Of a DNA stretch of 64,000 bases, positions 7,736-16,629 are shown piece after piece. Both the position numbers and the translations under genes were made by a program. This DNA is from Candidatus Borrelia undatumii (GTDB lineage Bacteria > Spirochaetota > Spirochaetia > Borreliales > Borreliaceae), in assembly GCF_020882015.2 (NCBI RefSeq), contig NZ_CP086555.2, forward strand, positions 843,849 through 907,848, read 5' to 3'. The notes beneath the pieces are model-generated. The model had not been told where the DNA came from. It was given only the letters and a program-made list of their open reading frames with translations, and did no database searches. Each line of letters opens with the position of its first letter. Position 1 is the stretch's first letter.

Positions 7736-10084
7736 TTGTCAGATAATATCGATGATCAAGAAGATGAGAAAAAAATTAAAGTAGTCAAGTTGCGTAAGAA
7801 GGTGGTAAAGGTTGTAGCTCGATTGGACAGGAATGTGAATCCAGCTGAATCTGGAAGTGGTTTTGTTAGTCCTTCAAATTCATACAGGAGACAAGGTTCT
7901 GGTAGGAATTATACTCATGGTAGGGACTCTAGCGGTGGGCATTTTTACGGAAGTGGAAATGTAGGAGGGGAGAGGTCTTCTAATGTAAGGGGGGCTTTTG
8001 GTAGAGATAGAGATAATTTGGGGAGTCAGCAGCAAGGAGGTAGGAGTAGATATCCTGGTAGGAATTATACTCATGGTAGGGACTCTAGCGGTGGGCCTCA
8101 GACTTTCAGGAGAGTCATAAGAGCTAGGGTTGCGCCCAATATTGCATCCGCTCCTGTTGATTCTGATAACAAGGGAATTAATAGGAAGCTTGGAGAGAAG
8201 AAGAAGCAACAGCAGGAGAGTCAAAAAAGCTATAAGAGAAAAAAGGAAGAGACTGAGATTAAGACAATAGAACAAAAAGTCTTTGAACAGCTTCAGAAGA
8301 AAAAGAAAGAAAATTTGGCAAATCCGATTCCTAAATCAGTTGATATTATGGGAACTATCACTGTAGCGGAGCTTGCAAAGAAGATGAATTTAAAATCTTC
8401 AGCCTTGATTGCTAAATTGATGTCTTTGGGCGTAATGGCAACTATTAATGAGAAGCTTGATTCTGATACGGCCACTATTTTGGTTGAAGAATATGGGTCT
8501 AGGGTTAATTTGGTGTCGATTTATGATGAAACGATGATAGAGGCAGAGAAAGAGGACGAGAGTCAAAGGGTTGAAAAACCTCCTGTTATTACCATAATGG
8601 GGCATGTTGACCACGGGAAAACTAGACTTTTGTCGGTTTTGCAAAATATTGATATAAATCGAACAGAAACGGGGGGCATTACTCAGCATATTGGTGCTTA
8701 TACCATTAGTTATAATAATCATGAAATAACGTTTTTAGATACTCCAGGGCATGAGGCTTTTACTATGATGAGAAGTCGGGGAGCTAGGGTTACAGACATT
8801 GTAGTTCTTGTTGTCTCATCTGTGGATGGTGTGATGCCTCAGACTGTTGAGGCTATTAATCATGCTAGGGAAGCGAAGGTGCCAATTATAGTTGCTATTA
8901 ATAAAATAGATTTACCAGATGCTAATTTGGATAGGGTTAAGCATCAGCTTGCAGAGTATGAGCTCATTCCTGAAGAATGGGGAGGAAATACAATTTTTGT
9001 TTCGATTTCAGCTCTTAAGAACATTGGCATTTCAGAACTTCTTGATATGATTATTTTACAAGCTGAATTAATGGCGTTGAAGGCGAACCCAAACAAGAGA
9101 GCCATTGGTAGGATACTTGATGCTAGGGTTGATTTGGGACGTGGAATCATTTGTTCTGTAATTATTGAAGATGGGACTCTTTCTGTAGGAGATTCTTTTG
9201 TAGGTGGAATATATCATGGTAAGGTTAGGGCATTGATAAATGAGAGAGGGGTTTCTGTAAAGAGCATTGGACCTGCAAAGGCTATTAGCGTTTTAGGTTT
9301 TTCTTCTATTCCCCAGGCTGGAGATCCGTTTCAGGCAACGAAGACGGAGAAGGAAGCTAAGTTGATTAGTTCTAGGAGACAAGATCTTAAGAAATATGAA
9401 AATGCTCAAAATGTTAAAAAAATTACTATATCAAATCTTTATGATTCAATTAAAGATGGAGAATTGAAAGAGCTTAAGATAATCTTAAAAGCTGATGTGC
9501 AGGGCTCCGTTGAGGCTTTAAAGTATTCTCTTGAAAAGTTGACTAATGATGAACTCAGGGTTAGGGTCATTCATTCGTCAGCAGGGGCAATAACAGAGAC
9601 AGATATTAGTTTTGCAGCTGCAAGTGAGGCTATTATCATTGGTTTTCATGTAAGGCCTACGGCGAAGGCTCAAATGTTAGCTGACCAGGAAAAAGTTGAA
9701 ATTAGAAAATATAATATAATTTATGATGCAATAAATGATATTAAGTCTGTACTTGAGGGAATGCTTGAACCTGATATTGAGCAAAAGTTTATTGGATTTG
9801 CCGAGGTTCGTGCTGTTATTAGTGTTCCTAGGGTCGGAGTGGTTGCTGGTTGTTATGTTTCACAAGGATTAATAAAAAGAGATGCTGTAACTAATGTTAT
9901 GAGAGAAGGGTTTCAGATACATTCTGGTAAGATATCTTCACTTAAGAGGTTTAAGGATGATGTTAAGGAAGTCGGCGCACAGTATGAGTGTGGAATTATA
10001 ATTGATAATTATTCTAATATTAAGGAAGGAGATATCATTGAAGCATTTGAGATTAAAAAGATAAAAAGACGTTTGGGGTCTTGA
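7736..10084 (+). CDS. infB: Translation initiation factor IF-2
   Basis: IF-2 is the GTPase that brings initiator tRNA to the 30S subunit. I choose TTG 7736, seven bases after AGGAG; the frame is open from 7712 inside nusA. The product is 782 residues. The first ~190 are a basic, low-complexity N-domain rich in Gly, Arg and Ser with an exact internal duplication. The IF2 N2 region ([15 protein letters not shown]) and the GTPase follow: G1 GHVDHGKT near residue 288, [16 protein letters not shown] and SALK. The C-terminal domains then bind fMet-tRNA. rbfA overlaps or abuts the stop. Confidence 0.97.
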   Translation: MSDNIDDQEDEKKIKVVKLRKKVVKVVARLDRNVNPAESGSGFVSPSNSYRRQGSGRNYTHGRDSSGGHFYGSGNVGGERSSNVRGAFGRDRDNLGSQQQGGRSRYPGRNYTHGRDSSGGPQTFRRVIRARVAPNIASAPVDSDNKGINRKLGEKKKQQQESQKSYKRKKEETEIKTIEQKVFEQLQKKKKENLANPIPKSVDIMGTITVAELAKKMNLKSSALIAKLMSLGVMATINEKLDSDTATILVEEYGSRVNLVSIYDETMIEAEKEDESQRVEKPPVITIMGHVDHGKTRLLSVLQNIDINRTETGGITQHIGAYTISYNNHEITFLDTPGHEAFTMMRSRGARVTDIVVLVVSSVDGVMPQTVEAINHAREAKVPIIVAINKIDLPDANLDRVKHQLAEYELIPEEWGGNTIFVSISALKNIGISELLDMIILQAELMALKANPNKRAIGRILDARVDLGRGIICSVIIEDGTLSVGDSFVGGIYHGKVRALINERGVSVKSIGPAKAISVLGFSSIPQAGDPFQATKTEKEAKLISSRRQDLKKYENAQNVKKITISNLYDSIKDGELKELKIILKADVQGSVEALKYSLEKLTNDELRVRVIHSSAGAITETDISFAAASEAIIIGFHVRPTAKAQMLADQEKVEIRKYNIIYDAINDIKSVLEGMLEPDIEQKFIGFAEVRAVISVPRVGVVAGCYVSQGLIKRDAVTNVMREGFQIHSGKISSLKRFKDDVKEVGAQYECGIIIDNYSNIKEGDIIEAFEIKKIKRRLGS
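7899..8096 (+). repeat. Exact 42-base direct repeat inside infB
   Basis: Bases 7899-7940 and 8055-8096 are identical over 42 bases and sit 156 bases (52 codons) apart, so the frame is kept. Both copies encode the peptide [13 protein letters not shown] in the disordered N-domain of IF-2. The spacing in whole codons and the perfect identity suggest a recent slippage or recombination duplication. Confidence 0.93.
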
Positions 10085-10092
10085 ATTTGGAT

Positions 10093-10452
10093 ATGGAAAA
10101 AGAGATAAGAAAGACAAAGCTTGAAAGTTTGCTAGTTCAAGAAATTGGTAATTTGATAGTAACAAAAGGCATTAAGGATCCTAGGGTTCATGAGTTTTTA
10201 ACTGTTGTAAGGGTTGAGGTTTCAAGTGATTTGATAAATGCCAAGGTGTTTGTTGGCTCTATTAAGGAAGGTGCGTCTCTTGATAATGCTATTAAAGCGT
10301 TAAATAATGCTAAGGGCTTTATTCAGGGGGAGATTGTAAAGAGGATTAGGGTTAGAAATACTCCGAAATTGAGTTTTTTAAAAGATGACACTGTTGCAAG
10401 GTCTTTTTATGTCAACAAAATAATTGATAATTTGGGTATTGGTAAAGAATAG
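10093..10452 (+). CDS. rbfA: Ribosome-binding factor A
   Basis: RbfA helps mature the 16S 5' end in the 30S subunit. About 119 residues from the ATG at 10093; a TTG at 10081 overlapping the infB stop would add four residues and cannot be excluded, as neither has a strong ribosome site. It shows the small KH-like fold: [19 protein letters not shown], then a strand [15 protein letters not shown], and a helix containing [12 protein letters not shown] ending in [13 protein letters not shown], matching the family's conserved R-x-x-P-x-L-x-F. The position between infB and truB is the standard bacterial order. Confidence 0.92.
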   Translation: MEKEIRKTKLESLLVQEIGNLIVTKGIKDPRVHEFLTVVRVEVSSDLINAKVFVGSIKEGASLDNAIKALNNAKGFIQGEIVKRIRVRNTPKLSFLKDDTVARSFYVNKIIDNLGIGKE

Positions 10453-10460
10453 CAGATTTA

Positions 10461-11306
10461 ATGAATGGAATTGTTTTATTAAAAAAAAGAAGTGGTGTGA
10501 CTTCTTTTGAGGCTCTGTCTCCTCTGAGGAAGTATTATGCGGGAAGTCGTGTTGGGCATACGGGGACTCTTGATAGGTTTGCCAGTGGACTTTTGGTGGT
10601 TCTTGTTGGAAAGTATACTAGTCTTTCGGGTTATATTACATCTTTGAGTAAGGAATATGTGGCAGAGTTTGAATTTGGAATCCAGACAGATACTCTTGAT
10701 CCTGGTGGCAGAGTAACGAATAAAAGAGATTACATTCCAAGTTTGGAGGAGTTGAATCTTGGGCTTATGTCTTTTGTGGGTGAGATTTATCAAATTCCTC
10801 CTAAATTTTCTTCAGTGCATGTTAACGGAAATAGAGCTTACAAATTGGCTCTCAGAGGAGAGGATTTTGAACTTCAATCTAGAAAAGTTGAAATATATTA
10901 TATGCAGGTCTTAAACTATAATACCGATTCTCGTATTTTAAAATTGAAAATAAAATGTTCTAAGGGGACCTACGTTAGAAGTATTGCAAGAGACTTAGCT
11001 TTAGCCTTGAATTCGTGTGCTTATGTTAAGAGCCTTGAAAGAGTAGGTGTTGGAGTTTTTAAGTTGGAAGATGCTTGCTTTTGTGAAAATCTAGATGATA
11101 ATTCTTTGATAAGTTTAGACTCCTTAAGCCTTTTTGAAGTAATTTATGTTGACTCTAATATGGTTAAATCTGTTAAGAATGGTGTTTATATTAATATCGT
11201 TATTAAGTTAAATGAATTTAAGATAGTTAAGACCAGAGAAGAAGAGATGTTAGCGGTCGTGTGTGGTATTGGGTTGGGCAAATATAAATATCTCATTATA
11301 TTCTAG
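10461..11306 (+). CDS. truB: tRNA pseudouridine-55 synthase TruB
   Basis: TruB makes pseudouridine 55 in the T-loop of tRNAs. 281 residues, normal length. The catalytic motif GHTGTLDRFASGLL is present with the nucleophile Asp at residue 38, and later conserved segments follow (QIPPKFSSVHVNGNRAY; KIKCSKGTYVRSIARDL). The C-terminal ~80 residues form a divergent PUA-like tail. The gene starts eight bases after the rbfA stop and is the last gene before a 143-base gap that carries a new promoter. Confidence 0.96.
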   Translation: MNGIVLLKKRSGVTSFEALSPLRKYYAGSRVGHTGTLDRFASGLLVVLVGKYTSLSGYITSLSKEYVAEFEFGIQTDTLDPGGRVTNKRDYIPSLEELNLGLMSFVGEIYQIPPKFSSVHVNGNRAYKLALRGEDFELQSRKVEIYYMQVLNYNTDSRILKLKIKCSKGTYVRSIARDLALALNSCAYVKSLERVGVGVFKLEDACFCENLDDNSLISLDSLSLFEVIYVDSNMVKSVKNGVYINIVIKLNEFKIVKTREEEMLAVVCGIGLGKYKYLIIF

Positions 11307-11352
11307 TAAGTTGTAAATATTATTTACTGTTTGATAAATTATTGGTCCATTT

Positions 11353-11381
11353 TTGTTATTTTGATGAAAAAATATTATAAT
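11353..11381 (+). promoter_or_regulatory. Predicted promoter for rpsO-pnp
   Basis: TTGTTA (11353-11358) and TATAAT (11376-11381) are spaced by 17 bases in the 143-base gap between truB and rpsO. The -10 box is a perfect consensus. It would give a leader of about 60 bases before rpsO. Confidence 0.6.
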
Positions 11382-11402
11382 TTAGTTTGAGGATTTTAGT
11401 TG

Positions 11403-11428
11403 TAGCAAGTGGTCTTTGTGCCTTGCTA
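11403..11428 (+). promoter_or_regulatory. Leader hairpin upstream of rpsO
   Basis: TAGCAAG (11403-11409) pairs perfectly with CTTGCTA (11422-11428) around a 12-base loop, about 20 bases before the rpsO GTG start. S15 represses its own mRNA through leader structures in several bacteria, so an autoregulatory site is a reasonable guess. No poly-T follows, so it is not an intrinsic terminator. Confidence 0.45.
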
Positions 11429-11449
11429 TGATGGTGTTAGGAGTCGGTT

Positions 11450-11716
11450 GTGGTTAGTAAGGAACAGAAACAAATGATAGTTTCAGAATTTGGCAGGAAT
11501 GCGGATGATACTGGTTCTGTTGAGGTTCAGGTAGCCTTGATTACGAATAGGATAAAATATTTAACAGAACATTTGAGGGTTAATAAGAAGGATCATAGCT
11601 CGAAGAGAGGTTTATTGAAGCTAGTTGGACAGAGGAGAAGCTTGTTAAGATATTATCAGGGCAAGGATTTGGAAGCTTACAGAACCTTGATAGCTAGGCT
11701 TGGGCTTAGGAAATAA
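11450..11716 (+). CDS. rpsO: Ribosomal protein uS15
   Basis: 88 residues, the standard length of S15, a primary 16S rRNA-binding protein of the 30S subunit. It begins at GTG 11450 after TAGGAG. The typical elements are present: [20 protein letters not shown], then [19 protein letters not shown] and the C-terminal [16 protein letters not shown] ... LIARLGLRK. pnp follows 13 bases later, the usual rpsO-pnp pairing, served by the promoter and hairpin just upstream. Confidence 0.98.
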   Translation: MVSKEQKQMIVSEFGRNADDTGSVEVQVALITNRIKYLTEHLRVNKKDHSSKRGLLKLVGQRRSLLRYYQGKDLEAYRTLIARLGLRK

Positions 11717-11729
11717 TAAGGGGTTAATT

Positions 11730-13871
11730 TTGAGAAAAGTTTTGAGGTTGAAAATAGGAAGAGAGGAGTTGGTTTTGGAAACGGGAGTGCTTGCTAGGCA
11801 GGCTAATGGTGCGGTACTTGCTACTTATGGTGGGTCTGCTGTGCTTGCTACGGTTTGTTGTTCAGATTCGGTACGCGAGGATTTAGATTTTGTGCCTCTT
11901 TCGGTTGAGTATAACGAGAAGTATTATGCCGCTGGGAAAATACCTGGGGGATTTATTAAAAGAGAGGGTAAGCCTAAGGATAAGGAGGTGCTTGTTTCTA
12001 GGCTAATAGACAGGCCTATGAGGCCCCTTTTTGATAAGAGATTTGGCAGGGATATTCAGGTTGTTCCGACTACTTTGTCTACGGATCAGATGAATCCTCC
12101 TGATATTGTGGGTATGAATGCTGCTTTTACGGCAGTTTTTTTATCGGATATTCCATTTAATGGCCCGATTGCGGCTGTTAGGATAGCTTATTTGAATGAC
12201 GAATTTGTGGTTAATCCTTCTTTTGAAGAGATTCAAGGTTCCTTGCTTGATATCGTTGTTGCGGGGAGTCTAGATGGTATTACTATGGTTGAGGGTGGTG
12301 CTAATGAGGTCAGTGAGGAGATATTGCTTGTTGCAATAGATAAAGCGTATGAATACATTAAGCAAATATGCAATATGCAAGGGGAGTTCGTGTCTATTGT
12401 TGGGTATAAAGAAAAGTTGCCCCTTGCTTATGAAGAGAGGGTGTTTGAATTTAGGGATGAGCTTAAAGATTTGATTTATTCTGAGCTTAAGGATGCATGC
12501 TTTGTTTTGGGGAAGCTTAATAGAGATAAAGCTATTAAGCTGGTTAAGAAGAAGGCTCATGATCATTTTTCTTCTATTGATAAGTTAAATGATGAGAATG
12601 AACGTCTTTTCCTTAAAGCTTTTGATGATTTTGAGCAAGAGATTGTTAGGAAGTCGATTCTTGAAAATAACCTTAGGACGGATGGTCGTGCTCCTAGGGA
12701 GATAAGGAATATTTCTGCAGAGGTGGATCTTTTAAATAGGACACACGGATCTGCTCTTTTTACAAGGGGTGAAACTCAGGCTTTAGCTGTGACTACTTTA
12801 GGAACAAGTATCGATGAGCAGATAATGGACGATATTGATGGAGATAAGCGTCTTAATTTTATGCTTCATTATAATTTTCCTCCCTTTTCTGTTGGGGAAA
12901 CGGGTAGACTCATGACTGGGAGGCGTGAGATTGGGCATGGTCATTTGGCTCAAAGGTCTTTGGAGGCTATGTTGCCCAAGAAGGACGATTTCCCATACAC
13001 TATTAGGGTTGTATCTGAGGTGCTTGAATCAAATGGGTCATCGTCAATGGCTACGGTATGTTCTAGTAGTATGTCTTTGATGGCTGCTGGGGTGCCCGCT
13101 AGGGATCAGGTTGCAGGAATTGCTATGGGGCTTATTAGTGAGGGTGATAAGTATGTTATTTTAAGTGATATTTTGGGTGAAGAAGACCATTTGGGTGATA
13201 TGGATTTTAAGGTGGCAGGAACTAAAAAAGGAATTACTGGTTTTCAAATGGATATTAAAATTTTAAATGTTACGAGACAGTTGATGAGGGATGCTCTTGA
13301 GCAGGCTCGTGAGGGCAGGATGCATATTTTGTCCATTATGGATTCTGTAATTTCGAAGTCAAGGGTGGATATATCCGATAATGCCCCTAAGATTCTTCAA
13401 TTACAAATTGATATCGATAAAATTTCTCTCGTTATTGGGTCTACTGGCAAGACAGTTAAAGCAATCACGGACGAATTTGAGGTTAGGGTGCAAATTGAGC
13501 AAGATGGAAGGATTATCCTTTTTGGAGCTGATAGTGTAAAGATGCAGAAGGCGAAAGAGAGGATAGAGAGTATCGTTAGGGAGCCCAAGGTTGGTGAAAT
13601 TTATGAGGGAGTTGTTAAAAAGATCAACAGTTTTGGGGCTTTCATTGAGCTTACTCCTGCAAAGGAAGGTTTTTTAAGTACTCGGCCAAGAACTAGGGAT
13701 GTTGGCGATAGGAGCCCTAGATATGGTGATAGTAGAAATGCTAGATATGGTGATAGCAAAAGGGGGGTGGGTGTCCGTCCTCCGAGATTAGATGAAGGGC
13801 AAAAAGTTAAGGTTAGGGTATCTGAGATAGACAAATTTGGCAAGATTGAACTTGAATTCGTCAGAGATTAA
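11730..13871 (+). CDS. pnp: Polynucleotide phosphorylase with modified S1 domain
   Basis: PNPase degrades RNA 3' to 5' using phosphate. The start is TTG 11730, six bases after AAGGGG; the frame runs open from within rpsO. 713 residues: RNase PH core 1, an all-alpha linker, RNase PH core 2 ([22 protein letters not shown]), a KH domain ([20 protein letters not shown]) and a C-terminal S1 domain. The S1 domain is odd: after EGFLS it carries about 40 residues rich in Arg, Gly, Asp and Ser with RYGDS twice, in place of the usual HIS-containing loop, before returning to canonical S1 strands ([20 protein letters not shown]). Confidence 0.96.
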   Translation: MRKVLRLKIGREELVLETGVLARQANGAVLATYGGSAVLATVCCSDSVREDLDFVPLSVEYNEKYYAAGKIPGGFIKREGKPKDKEVLVSRLIDRPMRPLFDKRFGRDIQVVPTTLSTDQMNPPDIVGMNAAFTAVFLSDIPFNGPIAAVRIAYLNDEFVVNPSFEEIQGSLLDIVVAGSLDGITMVEGGANEVSEEILLVAIDKAYEYIKQICNMQGEFVSIVGYKEKLPLAYEERVFEFRDELKDLIYSELKDACFVLGKLNRDKAIKLVKKKAHDHFSSIDKLNDENERLFLKAFDDFEQEIVRKSILENNLRTDGRAPREIRNISAEVDLLNRTHGSALFTRGETQALAVTTLGTSIDEQIMDDIDGDKRLNFMLHYNFPPFSVGETGRLMTGRREIGHGHLAQRSLEAMLPKKDDFPYTIRVVSEVLESNGSSSMATVCSSSMSLMAAGVPARDQVAGIAMGLISEGDKYVILSDILGEEDHLGDMDFKVAGTKKGITGFQMDIKILNVTRQLMRDALEQAREGRMHILSIMDSVISKSRVDISDNAPKILQLQIDIDKISLVIGSTGKTVKAITDEFEVRVQIEQDGRIILFGADSVKMQKAKERIESIVREPKVGEIYEGVVKKINSFGAFIELTPAKEGFLSTRPRTRDVGDRSPRYGDSRNARYGDSKRGVGVRPPRLDEGQKVKVRVSEIDKFGKIELEFVRD
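13717..13756 (+). repeat. Short tandem repeat in the pnp S1 segment
   Basis: A 16-base unit (ctagatatggtgatag) occurs at 13717-13732 and again at 13741-13756, a period of 24 bases (8 codons). Both encode ARYGDS/PRYGDS-type sequence. The in-frame period fits expansion by slippage. Confidence 0.85.
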
Positions 13872-13880
13872 TGGGTAGTT

Positions 13881-15365
13881 ATGGAGCCTATATTAAGTAG
13901 TGTTAGCAGAAGTAAACTTATCTTTTTAGGTTTGCTTCTGCTGCTCTCTTGTCATACGGCCGGCAGGGACACTAGCTCTCACTCTGGTCTTTTAGGAGAT
14001 GAGGAAGAGTTAAGTGCTAGGAGTAGGGGCTATTTATTAGGGTTGAGGGATGATGAGTCCTTTTTTTTAAGTGGTGCTTTTTTAAAGGAAGATAATCCTT
14101 ATTTTGTTAGTGCCAGGGAGAGTTACGCTCGAAAAGATCTTGAGATGGCTAGTTTTTATTTGAATAAAATATTAGCTGACAAGAAGAGCTATAGTAGGGA
14201 GTTGTTTTCTAAGGCCAGTTTGTTTTTTGGCTATGTGAACTACAGTAGAGGCGCTTATGATCTTTCTGAACATAATTTTGATTGTTTTTTGAGGTATTAC
14301 AGATACTCTCATGCCAGCCTGAGAGCTTCTGAATTGAGGTATTTTTCCGGAGATAGAATAGGGGCAGTCTCTGCGTTAAGAGATGTTGTTGAATCTTCTA
14401 TTTTACTAGAGTACGATGCGGGGATTTATAATTTCTTAAATAACAAGTTTGGGGTAAATTATTTAAATCTGGAGACTTTGGGGTTTCTGGATAATAGCAT
14501 ATTTGATATGTTTATTTTTAAAAATAATGTTTTTGTTTCAAATATATTTGGTGGTCTTTTAAGATACGATATTAAGAACAACTCTTATAGAGTTTTTATT
14601 AAGGATAAGAAAAGTATTGTTTTAAATGGACTTAAGGGATTTACTGAGCATAAGGGTATTATATACGTTGGCGGTGGTAGTGTTCTTTATTATATTGAAG
14701 ATTTTGAAGGTTCTATCAAGCAGGTTAAGATGCCTTTGGGAATTGGGTTTAATAACATACAGGTTTTAATGGGCGTTAGGGATGGAATATTTGTTGGGAC
14801 TCTGGATTCTGGATTATGGTTTTGTTCTGACCTAGGGGAATGGACTTACATAGGGCTTGGTTCTAACAGGATCTCTTCGATGTACCTAGACGAGGGAAAA
14901 GATGTATTGCTTGTGGGAACGACTGACAATAGCATTTATACTGTCAATCTTGCCGATTTTAAAGATATTAGGCATTTAAACTTTTTTGGTAGTAAAGATA
15001 GTGAGAGGAATATTAATTTTATAAAGAGCTACAATGGTCGTTATTATGTAGGGACGTATGGGCATGGTCTTTTCATGTTAAATTTGGAAAATAGGACATA
15101 TATTAAATGTGAGGTTGACAATAATTTTAGCGTTGAGTATTTCCTTGATATGGAGGTTAGAGGCAATAAGTTATTGTTTGCTACTTTTGGGCATGGTTTG
15201 GTAGTTCATGATACTGTGAGTGGTAGTTGGGATTATCTGGGGCCTCGTGATGGACTTCTCAATTTAAATTTGGTTAAAGTTTTAAATTTCGATAACTATG
15301 TAGTACTTGGTACTCTCAATGATGGTTTGGTTTTTGTGGATGAAAGTATCAAAAAACAATTATGA
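13881..15365 (+). CDS. Lipoprotein with TPR-like and beta-propeller-like regions
   Basis: 494 residues. The N-terminus ends in a lipobox (LLLLLSCHTAG), so it is a predicted lipoprotein. Residues ~70-180 are helical and TPR-like. From about residue 190 a recurring segment of some 45 residues appears with cores such as IFVGTLDSGLWF, LLVGTTDNSIYTV, YVGTYGHGLFML, LFATFGHGLVV and VLGTLNDGLVFV, as in beta-propeller blades. It lies nine bases after pnp and its last 26 bases overlap the chosen lptF start, so translation is probably coupled to lptF-lptG. By position it corresponds to BB0806. The function is unknown; an envelope scaffolding role is a guess. Confidence 0.75.
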   Translation: MEPILSSVSRSKLIFLGLLLLLSCHTAGRDTSSHSGLLGDEEELSARSRGYLLGLRDDESFFLSGAFLKEDNPYFVSARESYARKDLEMASFYLNKILADKKSYSRELFSKASLFFGYVNYSRGAYDLSEHNFDCFLRYYRYSHASLRASELRYFSGDRIGAVSALRDVVESSILLEYDAGIYNFLNNKFGVNYLNLETLGFLDNSIFDMFIFKNNVFVSNIFGGLLRYDIKNNSYRVFIKDKKSIVLNGLKGFTEHKGIIYVGGGSVLYYIEDFEGSIKQVKMPLGIGFNNIQVLMGVRDGIFVGTLDSGLWFCSDLGEWTYIGLGSNRISSMYLDEGKDVLLVGTTDNSIYTVNLADFKDIRHLNFFGSKDSERNINFIKSYNGRYYVGTYGHGLFMLNLENRTYIKCEVDNNFSVEYFLDMEVRGNKLLFATFGHGLVVHDTVSGSWDYLGPRDGLLNLNLVKVLNFDNYVVLGTLNDGLVFVDESIKKQL

Positions 15366-16629
15366 ATCTTATATAATCGCTGAGTTTTTTAAGTATTTTT
15401 TAATTACTTTTTTATTTTTTTTCTTCGTGTTTTTCATAAATCAAATACTTTTTTTTATGAGAATACTCCTTCAAAATTACGTTCCATTCTTGAAAGCTTT
15501 TATTTTTGTCATATATTCTCTTCCAATGGTGGTTGCGCTCTCTCCTCCCTTTGCAGCTTTAATTTCAGTGGTTCTTACTGTCCATAGGTTTAAACTTAAT
15601 AATGAAATACTGGCTTTCAGATCAATTGGAATATCTATTCTAGATTTATTATTTCCTTTTCTAAAATTGGGGATAGTTATTGCGTTTATTTCTTTTATTT
15701 CAAATGATTTTTTACTTCCTCTTGGGTCTATAGGTAGGTTGAAGATTTTTAATGAAATAAAAGAAGAGGTTCCTCATTTAGTGTTAAAGCCTTATTCAAG
15801 CAAACAGTATGGAGATTTGATATTTGTATCTGGGGAAAAGGCGGAGACAGGATACAAGAATGTTACCTTTTTTGATAATACTAGACTTAAAGGTTACGAT
15901 AGGGTATTTATGGCTAAAAATCTTAATATCCAGAAAGAGAATTATCAGGTGTATTTTATTTTAAATGATGTATTCTCAATTGCTTTAACAGATGATGAGG
16001 TTGGATTTTATGATTATTTTTATGCGGATCGGATGAAATATTCAATTGATCAGGTATCATTTAGCGATGGGGTTTTGTTAAACTACATAACTCCTTCTCA
16101 GATGAGTATAAGAGATGTTCTTAAACTTGTTGATAAGCAAACCAAGTTAATTGAAGATTTGAATGTACAAAATGATTTAGAAGAGGATTTTTTGAATTTA
16201 AATTTTTCAAATAGCTACTTAAGTTATTTGTATGATAAGAGTAGGATATTAGATGAAATGTCTATTCTTGATAATGTGGAATACATGTATAATCTAAATT
16301 TAAATTACAGCCCTTATGAGGATATGACGGTTCGGAGAAGTTATACTCTTTTTGCGTTGGAGCTTTATCAAAAAATCAGCCTGCCATTGTCTGTTTTATT
16401 TTTTATTTTTTTGGCTTTTGGAATGGGAATGTATTCAAATAAAAAATATTCTATTATTCTTGAACTTGTAATTTCAATTCTTATTTGCGTTGCCTATTGG
16501 GTAATGTTTATTGGTGGAAAAGTATACACTGTTCAGAATGCCCCAAATCCTTTTCTTGTTGCTGTTTTTCCAAATGTATTATTAATTGTTTCAGGGGCAA
16601 TACTTTTTTTGAGACTTTTAAAGAAATGA
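15340..16629 (+). CDS. lptF: LptF/LptG-family permease (LptF position)
   Basis: An inner-membrane permease of the LptB2FG transporter, which extracts lipids from the membrane and feeds a periplasmic bridge. I chose ATG 15340, giving MKVSKNNYESYIIAEFFKYF; TTG 15307 would extend further into the upstream gene. 429 residues: three N-terminal membrane helices, a large periplasmic beta-jellyroll region (~residues 110-330) and three C-terminal helices (SLPLSVLFFIFLAFGMGMYS onward). Its stop overlaps the lptG ATG in ATGA. Borrelia are known to lack LPS, so the cargo is not LPS in the usual sense. Confidence 0.88.
   Translation: MKVSKNNYESYIIAEFFKYFLITFLFFFFVFFINQILFFMRILLQNYVPFLKAFIFVIYSLPMVVALSPPFAALISVVLTVHRFKLNNEILAFRSIGISILDLLFPFLKLGIVIAFISFISNDFLLPLGSIGRLKIFNEIKEEVPHLVLKPYSSKQYGDLIFVSGEKAETGYKNVTFFDNTRLKGYDRVFMAKNLNIQKENYQVYFILNDVFSIALTDDEVGFYDYFYADRMKYSIDQVSFSDGVLLNYITPSQMSIRDVLKLVDKQTKLIEDLNVQNDLEEDFLNLNFSNSYLSYLYDKSRILDEMSILDNVEYMYNLNLNYSPYEDMTVRRSYTLFALELYQKISLPLSVLFFIFLAFGMGMYSNKKYSIILELVISILICVAYWVMFIGGKVYTVQNAPNPFLVAVFPNVLLIVSGAILFLRLLKK

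Noticed and set aside
7899..8096. Repeats in infB as a possible CRISPR array
   Set aside because: Only two copies, lying in frame inside a conserved gene, with no cas genes in the window.
7880..8275. A 131-codon minus-strand frame opposite infB, with an internal repeat
   Set aside because: It is a shadow of the Gly/Arg/Ser-rich IF-2 N-domain; the repeat is the infB duplication read backwards.
16485..16625. Extension of lptG upstream of ATG 16626
   Set aside because: It lies in lptF in another frame, is Cys-rich and non-homologous, while ATG 16626 overlaps the lptF stop in a standard ATGA junction.
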